NCBI GenBank assembly: GCA_026874595.1
Contig: CM049317.1
Span: 59,926,618-59,990,617 of the forward strand
Reading direction: 5' to 3'
Source of the DNA: Sipunculus nudus
Taxonomy: Eukaryota > Annelida > Sipuncula > Golfingiida > Sipunculidae
Length of the DNA: 64,000 bases
This document shows, piece after piece, positions 35,947 to 48,224 of this stretch. How positions within the stretch are numbered: the stretch's first letter is position 1; the number at the start of each line of letters is the position of its first letter. The translations under genes were made by a program, and so were the position numbers. A model generated the notes under the pieces. It saw nothing but the letters and a program-made list of their open reading frames with translations, was not told the origin of the DNA and searched no databases.

Positions 35947-38778
35947 TACACTGGATGTTCACCGCTTTGTGTCAAGAGTATGAGTCAGTAAACCTTGACT
36001 TTATCATATTAACAGTGTTTTTAACACACATATATATATATATATATATATCAGCAGTATGTACATGTTTTGTAATAAATCAATATACTCTATTCCAGAT
36101 CTAATTTTAAACCTGAGGCTGATATGACTTTTTTGCTATTTTTCAATCAGAGTCTTCACAGGAGACAAATCATAACACTAATGTAAACACGACAAGTAAT
36201 AAGGAGGCCAGAGCCATCCACAGGGTAAAAAAGTCACCAGTCTGGCAAACAAGGGCTAAATGTTGCGTCTGATGAACTCGAGGAAGATTAATGGACTTCT
36301 AATAATGGACCTGAAGGTCAAGAGTAGGTATTCACAGATCTGTTATCATTAGCCAGTAATGACAATGATTAGCCTACCAAGTTCTGGTTAAAGCACTCTC
36401 CCCTGTCACATGACCATGCTTCAAATAACCAATGTTTTATCACTCTCGCTGTTACATGTGCCTCGCTCTGTTTACGGTATATTTTTTTTCAAATAAAAGC
36501 TAGTGTTCCTGGGCCATTTATGCAAATGGTTTTAGGACATGATGACATTTAGGAAGTGGTATCCAAGAAATATCATTCAGGCTGTATTTCTAAATTTTTT
36601 ATCATCCATCAAACATTTAAGGTCATCAGGATTTTAAAGTTTTGCAAAACACAGTACTAATGACCTTAAGCGGCAGAAAATAAATAACAGGCCACACTGG
36701 CTTCCTGGCATCATGGCGAGGAATCCACTTAAACATACATTAGACTGAAAAGTGTAATTCACGGGTGTCACTTTCTTTTAACATGTCAGCGTGTTGATGT
36801 ATGCAACACCTTACTTGTGCCAAATCACTACAACACCAGTTTTTTAAGCTTTTATGACTTCGTTTATTACCTACCAGTCAAGGACTGTCTACTATACACC
36901 CTTTGTAGCAGTACCTTACTTAGTTATGGCTGACTTGACCTGCATGATGTTTTTACATTCCATGAATATACTGGACATAAAAAACAAGAGAACTTGTTAA
37001 ATGTCAAACAGGTATTTTCTTATTTTTTACATTACTGTCTCATTTTCTTTCACTTAAAACCTTCACACCTTTACATGTGATTTTAAGCATTCGAACAAAG
37101 CTCTTATGAATCATATGGTCTCTACTTCAGATGACTGACCAAGCTAACCAAACTGTAGTTCTAATAACATGATATAAATCTACCTTGCCTTTAAGTATCC
37201 TTGTTGCTGTGTGGTTTTTTATGTGCAGTACATATATGCATACTGGTATATATATGAAATCTCTAAAAATATCTACAAGTAATAAAATTAAAAGAGAAAT
37301 CTTTAATTATTGCGAAATACAAGATTGAGACAGGTGTTTGTAGTAAACTTTATTCTTCTTTAGAAAAGGATCAAGAAATCCTGTTCTAAACATATGCATC
37401 TGTTTTACAATAAACATACTCTTTACATTAAAGTTTAGCATTTAGGAATGTAAATTTCAACAAATTAATAAATTTACAAGAAAAAGTCTATGCCAACTTT
37501 CCAGTTCACCAGATCCGGATATTACTTATTCAATAGACTGGCAGCAACAAAAATATGATATCCTTCTCACTATCTATTTGTTTGCATTTTTGGATTTATC
37601 AACATCACAGGTTTCTTAAACAAAACTGTTCTACTTGGTCCATACATGTCCCTAACATACGCTGATGACTAGTCATGGAATCATATTATGTGAAATAGGA
37701 GTATTTATTATATTATATAGTGCATAGGAAGCCACTGTAGCTCCTTCAAAACAGGTGTTATATGTCAGTGATGACCTTGATTAATGTGGTTCATTCTGGA
37801 CACACTGCGGCTTTGTTTTCTGCAAATTTATATATAAACAGGATGCAGTGTATCTAGACTGCAAACCAGCATATTTCATTAACATACACCTTTTTAACAT
37901 GTTCTCTGTTGCTCATTTTTCAAGTCTATCTGCAAAAACAGGACACATTATTTTCTGACTGCCATCTTGTCACACTCCACTACCATAAACCTTCCAGTAA
38001 GCAGGTCCATAAATTTAACGCCAGACAAGGATAGGCCATTATTACTGAGTGTGCGAAGGATCTACAGAAGAGGACTATACAAGTATGTTGTCTGGTGCAT
38101 ATACCAAATGTCTAGCCCACCTTGGCGTTTCCTGGCGATACTTTAATCTCGGTACACACTTTGGGCTGGACCTGTGTGGCATTGCACCTTGTTTCTACTA
38201 GCGCAAAACTTGATTTGTTTGCTTCCGACAACATCAGTCAGTCACTAATTCTTTTCCTCTCAACATAAGTGACACACTAGAGTTTTCACTTAATGCAACA
38301 AGTGTGTGTCAGAAGATTTGCAATACTGCCCCTAGAACTCATTCACATAAAACCCTTGCCGAAGCACAACATATTAAGCATGTCTGCCTGCGAAGTTGAC
38401 AAAGGCGGAAAGCTATACATACAAGCCTGACACTAGCCACACAATCAACCCTGACTCTACCCTGTACTTAAAGTCAACTGTCATGGGATTTGCTAGGTAC
38501 TGGTAAATATTTACTCTTCATGTCTAAGCAGGTTGTTGAGAGAGACTAAAGATTCGTGTGCTGTGTACAATAGAGGAATACTGTGGATGCATCGTTGGCA
38601 CATCAAATGCTTATGCCTAGTTATTTTGTGGCACTCCTGTTGCCCAAACATGCAATGGAGTTGTTTATACAGAATTACAGCAATTGTATCCCAGACTCCT
38701 TTGCCCACACATATCATCATGTAACTGTATCATTAAAACATGGCCCTTATTTAACCCATGGGTACATCTCTGGTTTGA
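35947..38778. other. non-coding stretch
   Basis: Contains a TA dinucleotide run (36030-36050). No gene, RNA or repeat family is recognised. Opposed frames at 38511-38813 overlap each other and have no distinguishing features. Confidence 0.5.
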
Positions 38779-38886
38779 GATTACTGTTTAAAGGGGCCCG
38801 TCCTGTTATCTAATGTGTAATAAATAAAGATATTCTCCTGATCATTTTATAAATAGTTGCCATTAGGGCCCCTTTAAACAATAATC
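38779..38886. mobile_element. foldback element, 21-bp arms
   Basis: Arm GATTACTGTTTAAAGGGGCCC (38779-38799) is the reverse complement of 38866-38886 at 20 of 21 positions, with a 66-bp AT-rich spacer. A further GGGGCCCC-type word lies at about 38917. This could be a very small MITE or a strong hairpin; no target duplication was identified. Confidence 0.6.
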
Positions 38887-39729
38887 GCAGGTTGTCTGTT
38901 TTGTTTATATCATGAGGGGGCCCCACTAAGATCCTTATTAAAACAGGTCCAACAACTCCATCTGCTGGCACATCATATGAACTACAGTTTTGCATATGAC
39001 AAAAACTGGTGTTACTTCATATGCCCTCAAAAACAACTACTAATGTCTTTTCAAACTTTGAATCAATCAGCTCCAGCACCTTAGTTTTCCAGTTTGTGAA
39101 CATGCGTACCATATTTACCGATAGTATGTATACAAATAAGCTTATAAACATATCACAGGGTCAGCATTGGAACATTTCTTAGCAGGGAATACCTGTTGTT
39201 CTTTAATACCTGCCAAGAAAAAGCCAGAAATCAAATTGATTCCATCAATAAGGCATGTGAATAGCTGGCTTCAACATCATATAGATCTCTTCAAAGTATG
39301 TGATATGTTCACTTTGAATCAGGGACTCTTCTGTATGTGATGAAAAAGCATATATAACAAGATTTAAATCCAGTGTGTACATCTGGAAAGAGAAATCCAT
39401 AAAGAATCTGCTTCTGTAACCGAATCTGCAAAAAAAAACTTTAATAGCATCTTCCGTGGACGATTTGTCACTTCTCTTCAAAAAGGTTTTGTGGAATTTC
39501 TATCAGCAGTAAATCCTATCAGAAGTTCTTGCATAATTCTTGTGACAAACAAACAGAGCAACAGGCAAGGGTGAAAACATATCCCCCTTCACTGAGGTAA
39601 TGAAATTAAAAAGGCCATGTGTGACAGTTACATTGACCAATTTCCAATGACCAGATGGCTGGAGCATGCTGACACAATGTTTCTTAGTATATACTAATTT
39701 TTATAAAACAGTCCCTCAGGGGTATGACA
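38887..39729. other. non-coding stretch
   Basis: No gene or repeat family seen. Confidence 0.45.
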
Positions 39730-39800
39730 AAGCCCTAGTGGTAAAGGCATTGGCCTTTAGAGGGGATTTTCCCTTATTTAAATGCCACTGGTACCGCAAA
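39730..39800 (+). repeat. tRNA-like SINE head
   Basis: CCCTAGTGGTAAAGGCATTGG (box-A-like core at 39739-39753) is followed by CTTTAGAGGGGATTTTCCC, the layout of tRNA-derived SINE heads; the core resembles the head at 32.82 kb. Box B is decayed. The body is not recognised. Confidence 0.45.
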
Positions 39801-42599
39801 CACAAAATGCTGAAATCTCAAAGAAACCTCAAGAGTTTCACTGGAATGTCTTGACAACAGGTTATGACTTTTTAATTATTCCTGGCCTCATGCATGTAAA
39901 ACTTGGAATTCAGAAGGTGTAATAATAACTGCCTCTCTTATTATATTATATGGCTACACTACTCCCCATTCAATAGACAGTGCCACCAACAGGCAATGGG
40001 CGTTAACCTTACAAATACAGATCCTCAGTTCAGCGAGTCCAGTGGACTAAGCGAGTCTTTTCAGAGAGCTATACCTGGAAGCATGACCAGTAAACAGAGT
40101 CTGTATGACCTAACATGAATGTCCAGTTACTGCTGTGATAATGTAGTGCAAGTGTATCCCTACTCTGCCCTGTCAATGAATAGATTGTTGCAACTATATA
40201 TTTTTCTCTCCAGTCTTTCCGTTTCAACATTTTAGACTTCTAAGGTAAATATGTTACTTTAAAAGGAATTTTAAGGCCTTAAAATTGTTTTAATTTTAAG
40301 CATTTTTAACAATTTTAATAACCTGTGAAACATTCAACTATAGTACTTAACAACATACCAACTGTATAAAATTTCCCCACCTTTCAATTTGGTTGTCTCA
40401 CAAAGGGCTAATCATAAGATAAACATGAGTTCATATTTGCCAAGTCATTTCCCCTGTGACTTTGTGAGTCTTCTGCCTTCAGGGTTCAGCTAGGTGACAA
40501 AGTGTACGCTGGCAGACCTGTGTGGCAGACATGTCGCTTCCTGTCCACCACAAGGGATGACATGGTGGAATTTATACAATGGTCCATTTTAAATCTATTA
40601 CTGATACTCAGCTCTGAGAGACTTCACAGCTAGCTGATATTTGAATATCAGATTTACCAATTAACATATTTACTAGTGATACGAACTGCCAGACTGCTTT
40701 CTATTCTTCCATCTCTATTTCTCTCGTTATTTCTCCTTTCTTTTCTTTTCTTTATCTCTCTTTCTTTCTCACTTTCTTTCTATTCTTTCTTTCTCACTTA
40801 TCTATTTATCCAATCTTTCTCTCTTTCTGTAGTGTTTTTTTCTCAGTCTCCCTAACACACATACACATACATAATACAAAACATGATAGTTGCCAAGGCA
40901 CACAATGCAGGAAATGCTGTAATATTTAAGATGAGACAATCCCATTTTGTTTAAAGAACTGGTAATGGAAGAGCAAAGTTCCTTGTATGGTTCATTTTTA
41001 ATTGGTAGCAGTCTACCAAGACAGTCAGGGCAACAATTACTGGTAGTGACATGCCCCTCCTGGCAGCACTGCACTGAGAGGTCTACATTAATGTGTATGA
41101 TGTGCAGCCAGTTACTTTGGCAGTTAAACCTTGGACTTCGGTGTCAGTTGGGAGAAATGAAAAGTGGAAGTCCTATCAGATAATACTTAGTACTGCATGC
41201 AGAAATACTACGTTTTAAGTAAATCTTGTGTATCCATATATGAAATGGTATTTAATCTTCTATACTGTGTTGATGTTGTTTGCTGCATGCATAAATGTGT
41301 GTATGTGAATTTGCAGGAAACATTTGCTCATATGAGCTATTTACTTTGTAAAACACATCGGTAAGTTGGCTACTCAACTGTAACTCTGGTCCATGGTAAA
41401 GACAGTGAATAAATTATATAAACTATCCTAATGGAACTACCAGCTGAACAGAGTACTGCATTTCATACAGTTTGAGTCATAGCAAAGTGAACACAGTGGA
41501 TTGGGAGAGGTAATTTGACTGGTTCACTTATCCCATACCTGTATCGGAATTCAGGCCCACAAAAACAAAAAAAAAGATTTTTCCTGGGCTGAACAAAAAA
41601 TCCATATCTGTGGTTAAATGGTATTTAGATTTTCCTGCACTACATTTGAAGGTGAAAGAAAGAAGCATACAATTAAAACATTTTGTCCTTCTACCAAATT
41701 GCAAATATATGGTCTGGCAGACAAAAAACAAACCAGCTGTAAAATTTGGCATCATGATTGGGGAATTTTCATAAGGTAAGTACATACCATTGAAACTCAA
41801 ACAGCCATATCAGACTGCAAAGTTATATGAAAGCAACAACATAAGGGGACAGTAATTACATAAATTGTAATTAAACATGTGAAAGGAAGAAAAATTCTTA
41901 TCTTCTTCCCCTGCCACTCTATCATTAGTCTATGGAGTTTCATCACAAAAAAGACACTTAAATCTAATGTCTCTTAATCATCTACAAAAGACGCAGTACC
42001 TCAGTGTCAGACATCTCTGGAATGCCCGTAGGGTGATGGTGGGGGCTGTTTTAAAAGGAGCATCTATATAAGAAGTCTTCCTCTTGATATATTGACCATT
42101 CAACAGACACATCCTGGGTTCCAGTGGTGCCCTAATAAATGCCTCTCTATGACTCTGTGACAAATTACAGTGCAAGTTTGAATACATGAGGGACGACCGC
42201 TCCTCTATTCAGCATCACACATCCAGTTCCCGGAGGACCACAGGCAGAGACCTTTCATTCCAGTCCCGGCACTGATCCTTGCTTCATCTGTCAGTCAAAT
42301 CAATAGTGCATGGCTCAGTCTCTCCTACCCAAAGCTGAGGCGAATACTGTCTAGACAGGGAAAATTCTTTAAAACCATAACGATAGAGGAATGAAAGTCT
42401 GAAATTTTCTTCACACAACCCCTACACCACATAGACTGTATAAATCTTTACAACCTAGAAACGAGAAGAATGAACCAGAATGAAAAATCTAAATACCTCT
42501 TATCTGCAGAAACCTTTTGGTTGAAATTGAAATCCAAGAACCAAAATTCTGACCATTTCTCTGAAATTTTGTTTATATGGAATTAAAAGTTTATTGATT
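39801..42599. other. non-coding with a TTTC microsatellite
   Basis: A CT/TTTC-rich tract spans about 40715-40830. Several short frames (39903, 40802, 40947, 41528, 41978) carry no motif or splice context. No gene is supported. Confidence 0.5.
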
Positions 42600-42775
42600 G
42601 GGAAATGAGGCAATCTCCATGGCTGAGGTGGTGTCGGGAGGTGAGAGAGCCCAGAGAAAACCACCAGCCACGGACTGTCCACTACAACCCACTCTCATAG
42701 TGATGCCCAAGATTTGAACCTGGAAGGATTATTGACGGATAATTTTCTATATAACCTAACTGCATGGCTCAGGTG
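42600..42775 (-). repeat. tRNA-derived SINE with conserved body
   Basis: Minus strand: box-A-like TGAGCCATGCAGTTAGG (42755-42771), box-B GGTTCAAATCTTGG (42707-42720), then a body containing GGACAGTCCGTGGCTGGTGG and TTTTCTCTGGG (42650-42680). The GTCCGTGGCTGGTGGTTTTC phrase resembles central domains shared among invertebrate SINEs. The head is tRNA-like with the usual A-to-B box distance. Confidence 0.7.
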
Positions 42776-43104
42776 GGTCAATTCCTAGGAGTCTGTTTGT
42801 ACAAAGCACCTTGGCTCATTTACAATGTCAGGTGATGAAAGCTATTTAAGAGTTTTATAACGTACTAATCAATAATATTATTCTGCATAGATCTGCTCTG
42901 GGTTCTTCAGCTCAGTAACCAATTTCCTCTTGGAGGAAGAACTGGAAAACAGGGAAGTGATGTTTTCACCTGTGTTTGATTAAATCTGAGAGCTGATTTA
43001 GATCCACAACTGGATGCAAAATAGTTTTCCCTGTCGATGGCCTCTCTTGATCCTATGCAAGCACTTCATCAGCAAAAGCATGACATATTATAAATATAAT
43101 ATAA

Positions 43105-43105
43105 A

Positions 43106-43160
<55 letters not shown>
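43105..43160. repeat. AT dinucleotide microsatellite
   Basis: About 23 continuous AT units (43111-43156), the longest simple repeat in the window. Shorter relatives lie at 36030-36050 and 48591-48614. Confidence 0.95.
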
Positions 43161-43859
43161 ATAAATAATGAGTGGGCTTAATGCATGATATGTAAAAGTG
43201 CCTACAATAATTTATGCCAAAGTAAAGTGTTTATCATCATTCATGATAAGATAAACTGTTTTTGATAATTTTTTTTTTAAATAGGCAAAATGTTTATGGC
43301 AAAATTTCATAGGGGAACTGATTATAATAATTTAGATGATACAGCAAATTGTTAATGATGATCAATTGTAAAAGTCTTTGTGGTAATAAATATATACAAT
43401 CTAGAAATTTGTGTAGCTCATTTAAATTGGAACATATAAATATCAAATCTTTTATAATCTTTCGATGCACCCTAGCGCACCACTACCTGACTAGTCAATA
43501 TTTTCTACAGTAGAATCAAATATGTGATGTTATATCAACAAAGCAGCAGTGATGTCAAGACTGGCCAATGCGAGATCAGCCGAGGCATAGACTTTAGGAT
43601 CTGCGATGGAGCCCATGGAATCTGAAACCAAGAATTAGTCCTAGAACAAACCATCTAGAATTAAAACTGAGACCATATATGTTTGGCATGATGTCATCTG
43701 TCCCCCTTCAACCACAATAGGTAAATGTTCCAATTACATAACTGTGAACCTCCATAGGCTACCTTATTGCTACTAGACCAACACACAAACAAGCACTTTT
43801 ACTAAGGAAAGAAATACTTAAAGGAGAGCAAATCATGAGGACGCATTGTGTGGAACATG

Positions 43860-44450
43860 CCTTATAAAACCTGAACTTCTGCTTGGTCTCAACATCAAGA
43901 CCAGAACAGGGACTGAGTCTATTATGCTGCAAGACCAAGACCTACAAAAAAATGGTCTTATGAAATTTATCACTGCTAAGCAGCTGCTGATGAAGACCAA
44001 GACCACTTTGGTTGAGACTAAGACCAAGATTTCAGAGACCCAGATCCAGTCACACAACAGTCTCAGGACCTACATCCTTGCAAGACATCTACAGATAGAG
44101 ACTGAGATTCTACTTTGAGAATGAGACCAAGACCTCTGAGACCATTTTGCTGTAAGACTTAGACCTACAACTTGGTTCACAAAAATCAGCCTCCTGAAGT
44201 ATATAATTGCTAAGAATTTACAGGTAGAGACCGAGACTTTGCTCTGAGACTGAGACCAGAGCTTTGGAGACCAAGACTGAGACCAAAAAACCTCTCATGG
44301 CCCACATGCCAACTCTGAGACCAAGTCCATGACCCCCAAAAATTGGTCACAGGACTAACTTCCCAGGTTTTCAAAACAACTGAGACCAAGACTCGGACCT
44401 CTGAGACCAAGTCAAAGAACCCAAAAAAATTGGTCACAGGACCAACATCA
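43860..44450. repeat. GAGACCAAGACC-rich degenerate repeat
   Basis: The word GAGACCAAGAC and variants recur at short intervals. A longer phrase (AAGACCTACAA..ATTGCTAAG) occurs near 43936 and 44160, giving a loose period of about 220-230 bp. The matching minus and plus frames are by-products. Related words appear at 52190-52640. Confidence 0.55.
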
Positions 44451-46035
44451 CTACAAAGCAGGCATGGAGGAGGGATATAGTTCAAAGTGGCAGGTTACTG
44501 CACCATTGGAATCTACGCACCTTCATTTCCCTCGCATGCCAAACAAAAATCAATACAACAACCATCCTCTAAATAGCTCGCTCAGCTCAAAAAGCAGATT
44601 AAATATTCAGGCAGCAAATTAAATGCTTTTAATATTTGATGTCACACAGGCAACTGCCAGACTTCACTGCAGCTGTGATCAGAAGGTGCTAATCCAGCAA
44701 TTTGCGATGTTTGGAGTGTGTGATTTCTTGCTTCGGGAGATGTTTATCGGGACACTGAAAGGCAAGCCTGTTTTGCCGGTTGTTTATGTTTAATAACGGT
44801 TTTATCAGTAACAAGACTATTGCTACAGACCACCTCCGATGTGGTGCTGCCATGAAGTCTACCATCAGTAAGCTTAAATCCCATCCATTACACACGTAGG
44901 TATGAAAATCTCTGTTATAAATTTTTTATACTAGAAAACACTTTTCAAGCTTAAGGCATACATGCATATCTGTGTGATAATTCTCTAATAAGTTAAGTCT
45001 GAAATGAGGAAAATACCTCAAAACACAACATCAGGTGAATATCATTCTAGAGAAGACTATCTACTTTCACAACATCCAGTTGTTGTAGTTCTTACCGACT
45101 TATTTATATAAGGAAGAATGCTATGGAAATGTCAACAATTATAAATTTATCATGCTTTCATATAAAAAAAAAGAATCTATATTTCTTGATGCTGACTCCT
45201 CCACTTTTCTCCTCATTTGTCCTAAACTTTATCTCCAATAATAGTCTCTCTATCTCCTTTCAATCATTTTGGTCATTTTGACTTCTCTGCCTCTAGCTCT
45301 GCCATTCTCACTGGGGTTAATTAAGACTATTCATTTCCAATTCAGTTCCAATTCAATACTGTTTCAGACTTTTTTCTAATTCAATTCAATTTGTTTGGGG
45401 GAAAATATAAAATCTGATTCAATTTAAATAGTGTAATTAAAATCAAATTCAATTCACTTACTGTTCAAACAATTTGCACTTTCAGTTTTATTTTTTATAA
45501 TAACATTTCACTGGCAAGTGTCCTGACATACAAAATTTACTTTCATGACATGCAAAATTTAATAACAGAGATCAACTAAGCAGCATTTCTGATGCTTTAA
45601 AATTGGTATCTGGAAATTTATATCATGGTAACATTAAAGGAAATTACAGAACAGAATATTTGAAAACCAATTTTCATTTATTCCACCACACTGTCTCTTG
45701 TAATCTCTCACTCAAACTACTTCTCTCAAGTGGAAATACTTCCCTTGCCTTTGAATGACACTGTCAAATGAATGATGATGAAGGTCACTTTAAAAGAAGA
45801 ATAAATCTTACAGAGTTTCTTACAACGCTGATGAATGTCACTCTGACGTGTCCTGCTGTGCTGTCTCAAAGTCATCCAAATGTGTCCAAGTGTCACCCAG
45901 ATTGTGAAAATTAAACATGTTAAAAAATTTTAGGATGTCTCCACAATCTTTTCCACGTCCAGATGTGTCCATGGTAATATTCCAATGTGGAGCTGATGTC
46001 AGATTGAGACACATTTGGGACTACACTAGTGATGT
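44451..46035. other. non-coding; one balanced block
   Basis: The block 44590-44890 is unique-looking and carries TTGTTTATGTTTAATAACGG (forkhead-like words) and TTAATATTTGATG. It may be a conserved non-coding element, by inference only. An (AATTC)-rich simple tract lies at 45330-45460. Confidence 0.4.
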
Positions 46036-46220
46036 GTGGGGTTTGTATGAGCATTCTGGATTCAGGTTTTATATGCACAGGGCTCTGGACAATCCAAAAG
46101 TCATAACCTGAATCTCCATCATGATTTCAGCATTGTTTCTTTGAGGCTCTGGTGGGGTTTGAACTCTGGACCCTCTGCTCTGCTGTTCAACACTGTAACC
46201 ACCAGGCTATGTCCTATCCT
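46036..46220 (-). repeat. tRNA-derived SINE
   Basis: Minus strand: box A-like TGGTTACAGTGTTGAAC (46185-46201) and box B GAGTTCAAACCCC (46154-46166), followed by a body with GGTTATGACTTTTGGATTG and TGTGCATATAAAACCTGAAT. The body matches the fragment at 9.03-9.09 kb. The open frame on + at 45917-46111 is a by-product. Confidence 0.75.
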
Positions 46221-46842
46221 TGGCCTCAACATTTTACCTGCAATACTTAAAAGAATCTTTCCACTGGAGTTGATGAGCCAGGGATGACTGTGGATATTTG
46301 CAGCCACATTTGGTTATTTAGCAACAGAGGGTAGTATTAACGATCATTATCATAGGTCAGTACAAACTCACAGAATAGCAGTTATATTACCAGTGTTATA
46401 ACTCTGTATTATGGAACTACAAGCCATGCTCCTCATGAGCAATCCATGCTTGACTTCAAGTTGTCATATACTTCATGGCTGAACTGTGAATTGATCTACT
46501 TTAAAACCAGAGCAGCTTCTAATGAGTAACGCTTATAAAATGTGGTCTAGGGATAGAGGGGAGTACTCAGTTCAGAAATTTCACCATCAGCCCAATCAAG
46601 GATAAGTGCTCTGCAGGCTTAATGGGAAGGCTGTGCCCAAGATGTATATTTCACTAACATACAAGTTCACCTTAGGGCATTCCTAGGTGTTATGACCTAG
46701 CTATGGAAATGATTACACAGCAAGGACCCCATAGTAATGACTGATGCTACTAAATAGAATTTTGAGATAACCTATCCAAAAATACCATAAGCTTCCCAAA
46801 TCTTACCCAGCTCCTTCACACTCTGTCCCATCCAGATCAAAT
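46221..46842. other. non-coding stretch
   Basis: No gene or repeat recognised between the SINE and the satellite. Confidence 0.5.
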
Positions 46843-48224
46843 CCCACTGAGGTAGTCTAGAGGCCCATAGCTCCCACTGAGGCAGACTATAGGCCTATAG
46901 CTCCCACTGAAGCAGACTAGAGGCCAATAGCTTCCACTAAGGCTGACTAGAGGCCAATAGCTCCCACTGAGGCTGACTAGAGGCCCATAGCTCCCACTGA
47001 GACTGACTAGAGGCCCATAGCTCCCACTGAGGCTAACTAGAGGCCCATAGCTCCCACTGAGACAGACTAGGGGCCCATAGCTCCCACTCAGACTAGAAGC
47101 CCATAGCTCCCACTCAGGCAGACTAGGGGCCCATAGCTCCCACTGTGGCAGACTAGAGGCCCATAGCTCCCACTGATACAGACTAGAGGCCCATAGCTCC
47201 CACTCAGACTAGAGGCCCATAGCTCCCACTCAGGCAGACTAGGGGCCCATAGCTCCCACTGTGGCAGACTAGAGGCCCATAGCTCTAACTGATACAGACT
47301 AGAGGCCTATAGCTCCCACTGACACAGACTAGAGGCCCCTAACTCCCACTGACACAGACCAGGGGCCCATAGCTCCCACTGACACAGACTATTGGCCCAT
47401 AGCTCCCACTGAAGCTGACTAGAGGCCAATAGCTCCCACTGAGGCTGACTATAGGCCCATAGCTCCCACTGAAGCTGACTAGAGGCCCATAGCTCCCACT
47501 GAGACTGACTAGAGGCCAATAGCTCCCACTGAGACTGACTAGAGACCCATAGCTCTCACTGAGGCTGACTAGAGGCCCATAGCTCCCACTGAGGCTAACT
47601 AGAGGCCCATAGCTCCCACTGAGACAGACTAGGGGCCCATAGCTCCCACTCAGACTAGAAGCCCATAGCTCCCACTCAGGCAGACTAGGGGCCCATAGCT
47701 CCCACTGTGGCAGACTAGAGGCCCATAGCTCCCACTGATACAGACTAGAGGCCCATAGCTCCCACTCAGACTAGAGGCCCATAGCTCCCACTCAGGCAGA
47801 CTAGGGGCCCATAGCTCCCACTGTGGCAGACTAGAGGCCCATAGCTCTAACTGATACAGACTAGAGGCCTATAGCTCCCACTGACACAGACTAGAGGCCC
47901 CTAACTCCCACTGACACAGACCAGGGGCCCATAGCTCCCACTGACACAGACTAGAGGCCCATAGCTCCCATCGACACAGACTAGAGGCCCATAACTCCCA
48001 CTGAGGCTGACTAGAGGCCCATAGCTCCCACTCAGACTAGAGGCCCATATCTCCTACTCTGGCAGACCAGAGGCCCATAGCTCCCACTGACACAGACTAG
48101 AGGCCCATAACTCTCACTGAGGCTGACTAGAGGCCCATAGCTTCCACTCAGACTAGAGGCCCATATCTTCTACTCTGGCAGACCAGAGGCCCATAGCTCC
48201 CACTGACACAGACTAGAGGCCCAC
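46843..48224. repeat. 30-bp satellite, about 46 copies, with higher-order structure
   Basis: The unit is close to AGAGGCCCATAGCTCCCACT followed by GAGGCTGACT. Some units are 26 bp (lacking four bases after CCCACTCAG), which breaks frame, so the decapeptide-repeat frames on the minus strand (47307-47519) are not genes. The ordered series of variant units from about 47023 to 47390 recurs 562 bp downstream (47585-47952) nearly unchanged, showing a recent segmental duplication within the array. The last 200 bp hold another short repeated pair. Confidence 0.95.

Noticed and set aside
43846-44118. 90-codon frame rich in K/T/E
   Set aside because: By-product of the GAGACCAAGACC degenerate repeat.
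47307-47519. Minus-strand frame with WASSQLQWEL-type decapeptide repeats
   Set aside because: It lies inside a satellite whose 26-bp units break frame on both sides.
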